A stretch of 64,000 nucleotides of DNA from Paraphysomonas bandaiensis (lineage: Eukaryota > Chrysophyceae). The notes beneath the pieces are model-generated. The model saw only the letters and a program-made list of their open reading frames with translations. It ran no database searches and was not told the DNA's origin. The stretch is from NCBI GenBank assembly GCA_965644295.1, contig CBFFRP010000119.1, positions 186,001-250,000 of the forward strand. Direction: 5' to 3'. Positions 36,310 to 47,918 of the stretch are shown piece by piece (position 1 is the first letter of the stretch; the number at the start of each line of letters is the position of its first letter). The translations under genes and the position numbers were made by a program.

Positions 36310-36769
36310 ACAGCCACGTCATCAGCAGCTGAGCAAGGGTTCGTGTATATACTGTGGGTTAGTACTTCGTTTCAGTAATTAAGCGAAGTAGTTATATAAC
36401 ATATCAGTGAATGTCAATACATGGAGAGATATATGTTCTACTGAAGTCTTGTATAATAATGTTCTTGTTTCACGTCGTCATACTAGTATCTATATATCGG
36501 TTGAATTTACGTCCAGGTCCACGACATGGCATGCCACTCAAGCAGTATAATGCTTTATTGTTACTATAGCTCTACCTTTACAAAACATACTTAGTAGAAC
36601 TAGAACGTAAGTATACACTTCTAAACTTTTAATTAATTGACATTTCTAATTGTACTGTAAATTATATGGTATCTATCGTTGGACCTAGTTTTTCAAAAAT
36701 TGTTGTAATAGTACCTAGCCAAGTGGTTGTAAAACATATTCACTAAGTAATTTAACTTAAGTTTACGAT
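36310..36769. other. Intergenic, nothing recognised
   Basis: AT-rich 3' flank of the Yippee gene, ahead of repeat copy B. Confidence 0.5.
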
Positions 36770-37830
36770 GACTAGGTGCTTATCCCCATTTTGTTTCAAA
36801 ATATTTTTTTTGACCTGATTTGGGCTCAACAGGGCGCTGCACTATAGATCCCGGACAAATATAGACATTCAACTTCAATATTCGGTTCAACAGAAGCACA
36901 TTTCTATCCTATGTATGATAATGACAGTCATATGTATGTGATTTCATTACACAATTATAGGAAACCACAATCATGAACCAACGAGCCAACTATCAAGACA
37001 GATGATCTAACACTCCAATTCGTATTCCATCCCTCGTCTGCTGTAGAAGATCATAATGATGTCAGTGCACATCGGTGGGACGAATTCGTCACCTATAGGT
37101 CGCTCTACCTACCTATAGGTTCACCGCAAGTACCTAATAGGTACCCTCGACTCAGCGGGAGTCCCACCAATGCAAGCTATCTACTTTCATAACCAGGACT
37201 TCAAAACAACTTCAAGAATACTTCAGGGGAGTTGAAGTGTCGTATCTTATGATGTATAGGTGGTTAAGGGCAGTGGTATCCAGCTCTTTCAGGGTTTGGG
37301 TGGCATTGTGCTTAAGAGGATATTGTGCACCTCATATCATACACACATCATTCAATCAGGTGCACTACCAGAGGTTAAGCGTATTGTATATAAATGTGAT
37401 GATGATGCTAAATAAGGCAATTAGAAGCCTTTCGTGCGACTACCACTGTTCATATTCATCATCACACTCATGTACGCATTTCAACGCCTCGCAGTTGCCA
37501 TTCCCTCAGTATCTAGGATTGCTTTTGTTGTAGCTATTATATATATAAAATTGAGGGTTTATTGTTTGAGTTGATCTATAGTGCAACGCTATTCTCAGTA
37601 TACACTTTCAATATGAATTCTCATTTGTTTTTCTTATGTTAATCAGGAAACAACTATTTCTGCCTTTCTACAGCAAGTAAGCTACTAATAGCTATACACA
37701 ATCTAATAATAAGTTTTCATCATCATGAAGATAAGCTACGTTTTAATCCAGGGATAATAAGGAGTATTGTTCCTTGTCTAAATTTTAAAACTTTTGCCCG
37801 TGGTTAAATATTACTATATGGGTATTCACC
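36770..37830 (-). repeat. Dispersed repeat R, copy B (reverse orientation, lacks the hAT insertion)
   Basis: Reverse complement of 5255-5951 joined directly to 7140-7320, with a few extra bases in the middle (a segment with TACCTATAGGT-like short palindromes at about 37090-37145). The junction at 36909-36916 (CTATGTAT) corresponds to the duplicated target ATACTTAG of the hAT insertion, in its unoccupied state. A weak shared reading frame (QTLKELDTTALNHLY against QTLKELGATTPNHLY) hints that the repeat once coded for protein. Confidence 0.75.
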
Positions 37831-37924
37831 GAATCAGAAATAAAAAATTCGCTCCAATATATGGGAGCATACAGCATACAATAGACATCAATTAACGAAT
37901 GAAAATGTTATATACATGCAGCAA

Positions 37925-38205
37925 TTATAGCCCGGATGCTTGACTTCAGTAGGAATCCCAATATACCCTGGATACCCTTGAGGTGGACCCATCCCCATAT
38001 ATATGTCTGCTTATTCGTCAACGCCCAAAGACAACAAGTCACACTTATATTTGTGTCCCTTGTACCACACAAGAATTTGGCTATGAGTGGGCAGAAAATT
38101 ATCTACTGACTATGTTTGTGGCTCACGTTTTTTCTTGAAGAAATTATCTCTCTGGTACTTATTCCCCATATCGCCACGAAAAGGTGCAAGTCCGACTTTG
38201 CTGAG
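37925..38205 (-). repeat. Repeat S, copy 3
   Basis: Reverse complement of 49771-50060, including one unit of the minisatellite (GGATACCCTTGAGGTGGAC) and the block GGCTATGAGTGGGCAGAA..CGCCACGAAAAGGTGCAAGTCCGAC. More diverged than the 20-kb pair. Confidence 0.7.
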
Positions 38206-39110
38206 GGCTAATACCTCCTTCATTATTTTGGCATTAAGCGGTAATCCACACACATACCATTTCTCATTCAGGTACTGGGTGTGCACATGTACGTGTTCTT
38301 CCAGTTTCCTGGCCATAGATCACCGTTAATGAGCCCCTCGCTGCATTTTTACATGTACGGCTAGCGAGTATGATGGTCCATAGCCCATAGCCGATATCCT
38401 GTAAATTAATGGAGTTATGTCAACATAACACTGACAAGAGGGCTGCATCGTTATTTCTAACGAAGTGTTTTAAAATGCTGGATATACATACACACTATCA
38501 AGTAGATATGTATTGTCTATAATCTATAAGAATTAATAGTTATTTGTGAATGTTTTGTATTTTGTTAGTGGGGATATAAGAACATAAGATCGACTAGATT
38601 TACCACTATAATTGACAAGAAAGTTGAATCATTATTACTTCGACTAGGTGTTGTGTTTACACCAAAACTAATGTATCTACGTAATTTATCCAATTTGACT
38701 ACGTTGAATAATATTTCCGGAAATAATTATAGTACAATCAATTATGCTACATCAAAACATGGCATTGTCAATTTGGTGAATATATTTCATGCGTATATTG
38801 TAACTATTATTTTCTAAGCGGCATCATAGTATATTGTATCTTACATAATATACGGATTCACACCGATAACCCCGCTATTTAGGGGTTTGATTTGGACTGC
38901 AGTATTACGTGGACCACTCACCATTCAACGACTAAAAAGTACGATGACGTACATATAATAGACCACTACCATGCTATTACTGTTACGTTATCGACCATTA
39001 TCATACCTGCTAGCTACACCGTCTACATAGTATATAATTACCATACCAAAACGAAGACAACGGGATAATATTAAACCAAGAAACCATTCAAGACATACTT
39101 CATTGAACTC
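38206..39110. other. Intergenic, nothing recognised
   Basis: AT-rich 3' flank of NAP1. Confidence 0.5.
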
Positions 39111-42100
39111 TCACCCCTCCACAGTCGCAGCACCAGTGGACGAAGCATTCATGATCATCTGCATCCCTTGGGTAAGACTATCAGTCCCTTTAATTCTACC
39201 CATTGCAATATCCATTTGACTTGCGTGAATATGCGCATACGGGAAGTATTTCTCCAAGCAATGGCGATCCATAAGGGGGAAGTTTCGAATAAATGCCTCC
39301 AATATATTCGACATTGGGCGAAGATGCCGGTCCGAGAACTCCGCCTCATTTATCCGCATTGACAATATTACATTAGCGGAAAGTTCCAAGAATGTATCCG
39401 CGGCTTCTCTAAGCGAAGATGCATACGTTGAGCCGCCATCAGTAATCGTCATTCTTCTCCTCGGAAGTGAGGCTGGCCTACCCTCCCCTTCTCCTGAGCT
39501 AGATTCAATGAAGCAAAGAAAAAATTTCGAAATTGTCAACGCAAGTGTGTGCTGGTTGCCTTTGAAAGCTTCAAACGCTGGCAGGTATTGACCGTTTGCT
39601 TGCCAATATGGGGACATAAAGCACGCAGCATACGCGACAGGTAACAGTGTGAATATTTTCTTATCCTCTGCACTTGATACAAGCGGACGAATCGCCTGTG
39701 CCAGTGAAAGATCAGCTTCAGTCATGACCCCCGCATCAAAGGCAATCGAATATAAAGGTGTCGTCACATCTTGCAGGATAAAGGGTTTGACTGCGCTTGT
39801 TAGGGTACCCAATGAATCACGCAGAAACGGAGCGAGGATCTGGAGGGCATCGCTCATTCCTTGGTGCAGAGCCTATGCAAATTCACACCTTCAGATTATA
39901 CGACAATATGCATATATTATAGTATATCACTGCGTCATCTCCTTACCTCCCGAAGAGCCAGAGCAACGCCAACTGTTACAGAAGCTGTCAGGAATGCCTC
40001 AGTCATTTTGAGCTGAGATAGTATGGAGCTCTTATACCGATGACGGTTGAATGAGATCAAGACAGTTTGGTTTTCGCTAATAAAATCACGAGTGGTGTGA
40101 ACCTGTTCATACACATATTAGCATGCATACACTACATATAGTATACAAAAAACACATAATGATACAGTAAGCAAAACACTCAAACCATATATATAATCAG
40201 TGGTACGTACTCTCTCAGCTATAATTGACAACAGCATACTGTCGATACAGCGCACTCCCTGTACTCCTATAAACATACACAGTGCTGCCATTTCATCTCG
40301 ATTGATATACACGTCAATGGGCCTGAGCGACGTTTTTGCTCGCGCAAATGACTTTGTTGATGGAATCCACATCAGTCCGGATTCAGACGCGGAAGCCTGT
40401 TGCACTAGCATGCAAAACCAAGTTGCGATTTGCCAGACCACAGGCCTCTCTCCAGTCGGACTTTCTTTTGGCGGCGCTTGGCGGAGGATCGTAGCTGCAC
40501 CTGGTGGAGGGACTGTCGTATCACAAAAGTTGCGAAACAAAACAGCTCGTAAAAGGCGAGGCATATCAGCACTAATATATTCGTAAATCGCCTGCATAGT
40601 ACGACAACCAACAGCAATCTCCATGAGAACCAAAGATGGCCTCTCCATATCCCCCTTCGGTACTACGACACTCTTAATTCGATTCTCAAAATAAGATGAC
40701 ATGAACTGACGTATAGCCACTTCAATATTATACTCCTTATTAAATACCAATACATTGCCTAAGCTGTGAGCCTGCTCCATAATAGCAACCAAACTACGTC
40801 TGTTGTGAGCCAGTGGAGCAATAGATTTTTTGGCCCACCCTTCACTTTCAAAACCAGGATAATGGTCAGCTTGCTGAGAACTAGGTTTAGAGCCATCCTT
40901 TGCCTGGTTTTGCTTGTGCCATTGTCTTTCCAACCTTTGTCCAGCATCCGAAGCTCGACTTTTCTTTTCCAACGATATAAAATGGTCCCATAAACTGCCG
41001 AGCATTGATTCAACGTATTTGTTTGTTAGGCTAACTAGCAGATCGCATAGTCTCCATGCTGATTCGCTCAATAGCAACCCCTCTTCGGGACAGTCGTCGT
41101 GCAAACTCATTGGCACGGCGGATACAATGCCAAACACGCTCATTGGACGGTATGTTCCTTCCAATCCCTCACGAAAACAATCAACCAGGCGTGACTGAAA
41201 CCACCACAGCTCATGAGGAACAAAATATTCCTTTATCAATTCTGGGAGGTCATCGACATACCTTGAGTGTTCAACCACTTCTTGCATTAAGTAGGCCAGC
41301 TCGTCATTGGCTTCACGAGAAAATTTACTCGAAGTCGCCAATATTGTAGTGTATCGGCTCCAATTCAGCCTTAGCCCACTCAAGTCAGAGTTCGACAGTT
41401 CTTCCGGGTCTACTGTTCGCAAATCATGCGGAATGGACATCAATAGTGCAGTGATCTGCTCATTCGAATTTTCAGGCAAGACGGACACTGCATTTGCACA
41501 TAAAGGGGCGACCGTATCCGCATCCCATCCCGATAAATACTCGGCGTAATACACTTCTACTATCTCTCGGTGCTTCTCGACCAGGCAGGTCAACTCATGT
41601 AAATCATCCATGAGTGTTGTAATATCCCTACATTTATAGTGATCCCCATTCATATATTTCTTGACGTCTTTGCGTGCGTCCATACTGAGATGTCGAAAGT
41701 AATGCAAAAGCTCCGACTTTGCCATGGAAGCCGCTGCAAGGACAACAGGAAACTTGGGGCCAAGAAGCCCCGGTACAGCAGTCAATAAATGGCGCAAATT
41801 TTTAACCTCCGCATGAATGAATGATCTTCGTTCTTGGTGCCTCATTCCCACAGACTGCACCGCAACACGTGCAAATTCTTTTATAATGTTTTTGACCTTA
41901 AAGCCCTTCGGTACAGTTACATTGTCTCGCTTCGATGGGTATGAGCTATAGAGACTCTCCAGCTCAGCATGAAGGTTGAGGGTCTACGATGGCAACATCA
42001 GCACAATATAGAAATAATAAAATATTGAGGAGCTTTGAGATGTGTACACTTATTGCAGAAACACAATACGAGTCAGCAACTATGGTTCTTCAAAACGGTA

Positions 42101-43526
42101 CAAAATGTTACCTACCGTATCCCGGAACACATTCACCACAAGGTGGTCGGATATCACCAACTTAAATATTTCGTTATACTTGCCATCAGGATCAAAGATA
42201 AGGCCAGGACATGCCAAAAAAGCGTATACGATATAATCCGAATAGGTCGATGCCTCTCGAAGCTCAGTGTACATGGAAAGGTGACAGTCACTCTTTGAGT
42301 TCAGCTGAGACAAAAAATTAAGCGAGTTACATGAAGTTTAATACGTACGACGCAATGAACATAAACATATCATACGCATCGGTAATACATATGCTGTTGT
42401 AAAGATCATCTGAATTCGATCAACACATGGTAAAAGTCAGCGCAATTGACAATACCTTCATCTTGGATGGACCAGACATATTGTCCCCATCAAAAGTAGG
42501 ATTGAGCACATACTTAGACCTCAGATTCTCACAGCTATCATTGACCATAATACTCTCAAAAAACTGAAGGATCGATGCCCCAATAAACTCCGAGTGAGGG
42601 GAAAATTCATCAATGAAGATGCGCTGAATCCCGTCAGAATCAGTGAGAAGTTTTGCCAGCCTGAGATGGTATAGAATTAGAATATACCGAGTGTAATCAG
42701 CCATACGTCATGGTTCCAGATATACAACAAAAGCATGATAAAGCTAATGACTCAGACGGCGATATGAAAAAGAGTTTTCAAATAGGATCAACGTACTCTC
42801 CGAGGTTGGGTTCGTTTTCTTCCTTGGCACAGTGGTATGCGGCACTATACATACTCCCGATAGCCTTCCTTTCTTCAATCGACGAAAATATCAACATAAC
42901 TTTCATGTAGGCGAGCATGAGATCAAAATAGAGGATGATAATGCCCCGATGCATATCAAGCTGAGAATTCACAAGAAGAAAAATGAATACATGAAAATTA
43001 AATGTGTACTGGATTTCAATATATAAATAACACACACAAACCGCATATCTGACAGGACAAAAATATCTTCACCTTAAAATGCACAAGAGACTGCGGAATT
43101 TCCCGCAGAAGCTCCTTAGCAGCGCGGCGGAACTCGCAGATATCCAGAATGAGGTCGTTAAAAAAATTAAGCTCGCCGACAACATTGTGACAGATCTGCC
43201 TCAACAAATCGTATCCCTGAACCTAACGAGTTCCAATTAAATGATACCAAAATGCTGGCCAATGAAAGACATGCCTTTGTTAAGTCTCCAAAATCTGGGA
43301 AATTTTTTTCGATCCTAATTTTAATTTTGGCGAGATCAGGATTCCTCATGCAGGGCGGCGACAGATCCGCCGAGAGCATACGCATCTTTGTGTTGTAGCA
43401 TCTGCAGCATATGCCCTCTGCAACGTCGCACAGTATTTTACCCCTGCAGTAAAGGTCATGTGAGTTACGTGTGTGTTGAGAGGCATGGCGTTACTTTTCT
43501 ATGAAGCGATAGATAGAAGAGCTCAT
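39111..43526 (-). CDS. NAP1: NAP1/HEM (NCKAP1) subunit of the SCAR/WAVE complex, 9 exons, about 1199 aa
   Basis: Exons: 43495-43526, 43275-43443, 43073-43222, 42797-42960, 42456-42660, 42116-42304, 40211-41983, 39947-40102, 39111-39872; phases close to 1200 codons. NAP1 is the large scaffold of the WAVE complex that activates Arp2/3 actin nucleation. Matching landmarks: I-E-E-R-K-A-I-G-S-M-Y-S-A-A-Y, the D-E-F-S-P-H-S segment, M-R-H-Q-E-R-R-S-F, P-G-L-L-G-P-K, Y-Y-A-E-Y-L-S-G-W-D-A, Y-F-V-P-H-E-L-W-W-F-Q-S-R, and L-V-S-L-T-N-K-Y-V-E-S-M-L-G-S-L-W-D-H-F. The intron after exon 2 is unusual: either GC..AG (43223-43274, 52 nt) or a 25-nt GT..AG; both keep frame. Intron 5 (42305-42455) might hide a further small exon. 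Divergent to AP-3 mu. Confidence 0.9.
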
Positions 43527-43972
43527 GTTGTATCAAGCTGCTGGGAACAGCACAGATATACGGGTATGGGAAATAGTATCACACCGCTGCAGTGGTGGTG
43601 CTTCCACTTAGTGACTGATTGTGTTGGGATTAATAGCGAAAGATCACCTCCCGCCTCTGCATACACTGCGAGCTCGACGGGGTGTAGACTGTAGACGTAC
43701 ATGCAGCAGATATACACACACTGCACAATCTTGTGCAAAAAAAAACACCTCTATGTCTTGCGTGGAGAAAAAAAAACAGCGTTTTTAAAACAAAAAAAAA
43801 CATATAGACTGGAAAAGCCTGGCTTTGGGTATTTTTATGTACAGCAGTACCGTATACTATATGGTTGAGAAGTAGAGGACTATACACGCCATCATATGCG
43901 TATATTCTCTGCACATCATCCATCATATCTCGATAGGCATTAAACAACATCTCTACCCCCCCCCTCACTCTC
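43527..43972. promoter_or_regulatory. Divergent 5' region between NAP1 and AP-3 mu
   Basis: Carries GTATAC at 43852-43857 next to TACAGCAGTACC, and three A-runs of seven to nine bases at 43737-43800 that may exclude nucleosomes. A C-run (CCCCCCCCC) lies at 43956, just before the AP-3 mu ATG. Promoter role inferred. Confidence 0.4.
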
Positions 43973-45545
43973 ATGATACAAAGCATCTACTTCATCTCTC
44001 GCACCGGGTAAGTCCCTCTCTCTGTGTGTCTCTCTTCTCTTCATAGGCCTCTGTCCTGTATCAGGGAGCCTATCATAGAAAAGCACTGGCGAGGCATCAC
44101 ATCTCGAGCCGTCTGTGACTTCTTCTGGAATGAAGTCAGTAAGTACGACTCTCATGAGGTACGTCAGATTGTTTTCCACTCCTGTGATTGGCTGATATGG
44201 TATCTTATGGCAGGAAGTGCCTCCCATTATATCTACCACACAGTACTATCTGATAAATGTATGCCGACAAGAGAACTTTCTACTTGCCATTGCCACTGGT
44301 GAGACGTCACCATTAGTTACCATTGAATTCCTTCATAGAGTACTTGACATATTCGACGAATATTTTGGAGACATAGAGGAGTCTACGATAAAAGATAACT
44401 TCTCCACCGTTTACCAATTGCTGGAAGAAATGATGGATTATGGATATCCACTTACCACTGAGCCAAACGTTCTCAAAGCAATGATTCAGCCACCCACTGT
44501 ATTGTCTCGTATTCAATCTGCTGCAACAGGTCGATCAACTATATCTGACATTTTACCGGATGGAACTATTTCTAATATGCCTTGGAGACAGACTGGTGTG
44601 AAGTACTCGCAGAATGAAATATACCTTGATATCGTAGAGGAAATCGATGCCACTGTCGATCGTAGTGGAACTATAGTGTCATCTGAGGTATCTGGGGCGA
44701 TTTTAGCGAATAGTCGACTCAGTGGCATGCCTGATTTGACATTACAATTCACCGACCCAGAGGTCATCGACGATTGCTCATTCCACCCTTGTGTGCGGTA
44801 CAACAGGTACGACCGCGACAAGGTCGTTTCATTCGTTCCACCTGACGGACAGTTTGAGTTGATGCGCTATCGGGTAAATACGAAAAGCCCGGTCGTGGCT
44901 CCAGTATACTGTCAGCCGCAGGTGTCCTTCGAGTACGGAGCCGGTAAGGGTCAAATCTCGGTTATGGTCGGACAGAGAGCAGGAAGCTCGTCTTTAATAT
45001 TTCCGTCCAAGAAGGGCTCAATGGTGGTGCGTTATTGATTTTATATGATTGAGCTCACATATGTCCTCTGCATTTTACTCTTTTCAATTTAAATAACTTT
45101 TGTGTTTGTTGTGATGTTTTAGGTGGAGGAGGTGGAAGTTGTAATTCCCTTCTCGAAGGCGGTCCGTACCGCCAATCTTACGGTGACGGCAGGAACTTGC
45201 CTGTTTGATGAGGCCACCAAGGTATGAACTGCAGTGGTAGTGTGGGATATGTACGTGGACTTATTCCGTGCTTCAATTGTGCAGGTGGTCAAGTGGACAG
45301 TAGGAAAGCTTATGCGGGAGACTAGTCCTCAATTAACTGGGACTATATTATTACAGACCGGGCAGAGCTCCCGGAACACACAAGAGACGGATACACCTCC
45401 TATACAAATGCATTGGAAAGTTCCGATGGCTTCCGTGTCTGGGCTTGCTGTAGCTGGACTACAGCTGACAAATGAGAGGTACAAGCCGTACAAAGGAGTA
45501 CGAACCATAACGAAATCAGGAAAATTCCAAATTAGATCGTCTTAG
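43973..45545 (+). CDS. AP3M: AP-3 complex mu subunit, 5 exons, 432 aa
   Basis: Exons: 43973-44007, 44065-44158, 44214-45023, 45123-45221, 45285-45545; phases close to 433 codons. The AP-3 mu chain binds tyrosine-based sorting signals for traffic to lysosome-related organelles. The N-terminal longin domain starts M-I-Q-S-I-Y-F-I, then E-K-H-W-R and S-R-A-V-C-D-F-F; P-P-I-I-S-T-T-Q-Y-Y-L follows. AP-3 type linker and C-terminal domain motifs: M-I-Q-P-P-T-V-L, S-N-M-P-W-R-Q-T-G-V-K-Y, D-I-V-E-E-I-D-A-T-V-D-R-S-G, L-S-G-M-P-D-L-T-L, D-C-S-F-H-P-C-V-R-Y, S-F-V-P-P-D-G-Q-F, Y-K-P-Y-K-G-V-R. The W-R-x-x-G-V-K-Y box separates it from AP-1/2/4 mu only by overall similarity. Confidence 0.93.
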
Positions 45546-46149
45546 CCATTTCTGTAACTAGTAGTATATATGTATCTTAAGCGAATTACTTGTATTCATT
45601 CACAATGTCATTATAAAATAACAAATGTAGCAGTTATACTTTATATGAAGTTTAATGGATAGTCATATTTTCAGACACGCATAATCGGTTTTCAAGCACG
45701 AAGCATTAGTTCATTAGTATAGCAATATCAATGTTTATGAGAGTTTGTTTATAGCAGAGCCCAGATTGATACGACCGATTTTCACAAGTGAACGGCAACT
45801 AGACATATTGAAATAATGTTGATATGTCTGCGTGTGAATTGATTATTACGCATCATGTATTAAAACCAAAACTTGAGATCGATCTGTTACTATGCCAATG
45901 TACAACCAAACCTTACTTACATAATAGTAGCTTATTAATACTTATTGGGAGTAGTTAGTGTGTACTTTTGTTGCAATACTATACAAAGGAATACAACCAC
46001 AATACCAGGAGAAGACACAAAATATTACACCTGTAATTATTAATTATATATATAGTGGCGTTGATACTCAGCCACAACAACTCCTAGAAGATAATTCAAC
46101 AAGTACCCTGTCTTACAAAGCTTAGGTTTTAGTCATCTGCTTCGACAAT
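45546..46149. other. Intergenic, nothing recognised
   Basis: AT-rich 3' flank of AP-3 mu. Confidence 0.5.
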
Positions 46150-46422
46150 TTAGCGGTAGAATGCAGCTTCCGGTTCTAAAGTACCCCATTTGACAGTGTA
46201 ACCTGTTTTGATAAGAATGTCTGGCGTACCATCTACAGAAAAGTCATCAATAACGACAATATCGAACTCATCACTCTGATGCCTCAATGCATGTAGCGAA
46301 GATAACGTAGCATCAATGTGGTTACAGGTAGTCAAAACGACCAAAGTTCTGGTGTGTGTAACTATAGAAGAAGTCAACCGTTCACATATTTTTTCACAAT
46401 CCGTTCCCAAAAGTAGTGGCAA
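46150..46422 (-). pseudogene. Family 2 glycosyltransferase N-terminal fragment
   Basis: About 90 codons. The stretch L-V-V-L-T-T-C-N-H-I-D-A-T-L-S-S-L followed by F-D-I-V-V-I-D-D-F-S-V-D-G-T-P-D is the nucleotide-binding start of a GT-A fold family 2 glycosyltransferase (conserved V-x-D-D/N-x-S-x-D-x-T). The frame stops about 25 residues after this point, so the acceptor-site half with the D-x-D motif is missing. No continuation was found downstream to 45546. It has no ATG start of its own in frame close by, so it is either a relic or an exon of a gene I cannot assemble. Confidence 0.5.
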
Positions 46423-47606
46423 AAATAAGTCCGATACATAAGATTATTGTGGATCGCTATGGGAATGATCATTCTCATAACATCAGACAATAGAAATGAG
46501 TTACAGTCATAGTATGAATTTTTCTATATCACCACTACCACTCGAAGATCCATCATAAATACCAACATGAATTTCATGAATATATGTCTTATTTATATTG
46601 TAATTGATTGTATATGGATATAATGTCCATTGAGCATATAAACCCACTATATTATATAAAAATACTATTATAACTCTATATCTCATGTTCCCTTTTATAT
46701 AATGTAATAAGGGGGAATAAAGAGAGTGTTGAGAATGCAGGATGACGCAGAGAGTGAGCTGAAAAGAAAAGTCGGTAAAAGTTTTGATGACTGAAGCAGT
46801 ACTGATAAAATGGGGATGAAATATACTAGGGTAATGGACTTAATGGTGTAGTTGTAGCAGCGCTAGTAGTAGTAGCTATCACTCCCACCTATTAGCTATG
46901 TAATCCTGGGGGTGTTTGGTAACAGAGCTCTAGTAACGAGATGAAGCAGCAGTGGGAAAAAGGAAACACTCCAATATTAAAACATTCTATATTAGTTATA
47001 GTAGCAGATTACAAGAAGGTGTAGTTATGACGTGAGTAACAACATTAGGACTATCACGAGGCATGTCTGTCGAGGGCAAGTTTTGTGATTCATTCTATGA
47101 AGAAGAGGTAGTCAGGTATCAGCATGTACGCATGTACACACTATTCCCTCTGCATCACCCTCATCAGGACTTTGTGAAGAGAGACCATCAGATGATGCTG
47201 GTATATCCTGACACAAAGGCTCTGATTCTCAGTAACAACAAGTACTATATCGCAGTTTATTATAGTGTATTGGGAGCAATGGTATTTGAATAGCAGACAG
47301 TAGACAGGAAATACGGTCATAATCTGGCAACTATGTAGACGTCATAGAAATAGTAAGAACAGTCGACGATGCCGCAGCAAAATTACTCGAAAAAGCCAGA
47401 GTGTTAAGCTTGTATTGCGACTTTAACAACTGTTCTGATTTAGCTTTGTATTCCACACTATTAGAATGTAGAGTGTAGATTGCACAATCGACATGCGTTT
47501 ACTCAACTTAAAGGTAAACAATAAAACGGCAGGCGTGTCATTTATATAGTTATTACAAGTGTTACCAAAGTATATAACACAGCTGAAGTCAGCGGGACTA
47601 CACCAT
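46423..47606. other. Intergenic, one doubtful small frame
   Basis: AT-rich. The 76-codon plus-strand frame at 47063-47293 begins with ATG but has no recognisable motif and no paralogue in the window, so it is not called. No repeats were recognised. Confidence 0.45.
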
Positions 47607-47918
47607 CTATCTCTTCTTTCCGCCTTTTTTCGCTCTGTTGCCGTGTCCCTTCTTAGGGGGGCCCTTCCCTCTTGCGCGCAGTCTCACCAGCTTGTCTTGA
47701 CGCCTCTCCTCTAAATCAGTCGTATAATCTTTTGCTAATTTCTTGAAGGAACGTGTCAAATCGGGTGGGTAGTACTTCGCAGCCACAGGGCCATAGGGTG
47801 TCTTCGCTAGTAGTTTAAAGCCTGTTCTGTGCTGGACGACTGGACGATGATTGAAAACCTTTCTTGCGGCCTCGTCAATAATGGCCAGCACCTGTGGGGT
47901 AAATTTCCTCGCTCTCAT
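47607..47918 (-). CDS. MRPS33: Mitochondrial small ribosomal subunit protein mS33, single exon, 103 aa
   Basis: A short basic protein of family-typical length. The C-terminal half matches mS33: Y-Y-P-P-D-L (W-Y-P in animals), a helix with L-E-E-R-R-Q-D-K-L-V-R-L-R, then R-G-K-G-P-P-K-K-G-H-G-N-R-A-K-K-G, corresponding to the conserved R-G-K-x-x-P-K-K-G-x-G-K-R-A. The ATG at 47918 is used because the frame upstream is low-complexity leader. mS33 sits in the head of the mitochondrial small subunit and is nuclear-encoded. Intronless. Confidence 0.85.
   Translation of the reverse strand: MRARKFTPQVLAIIDEAARKVFNHRPVVQHRTGFKLLAKTPYGPVAAKYYPPDLTRSFKKLAKDYTTDLEERRQDKLVRLRARGKGPPKKGHGNRAKKGGKKR

Noticed and set aside
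42320-42400. Possible extra small exon in NAP1 intron 5
   Set aside because: The candidate between GAATTCAG and GTACGT is 61 nt, which breaks the frame with both neighbours; direct joining of the flanking exons keeps phase.
47063-47293. 76-codon frame starting with ATG
   Set aside because: No recognisable motif, no paralogue in the window and no splice partner; coding status cannot be supported.
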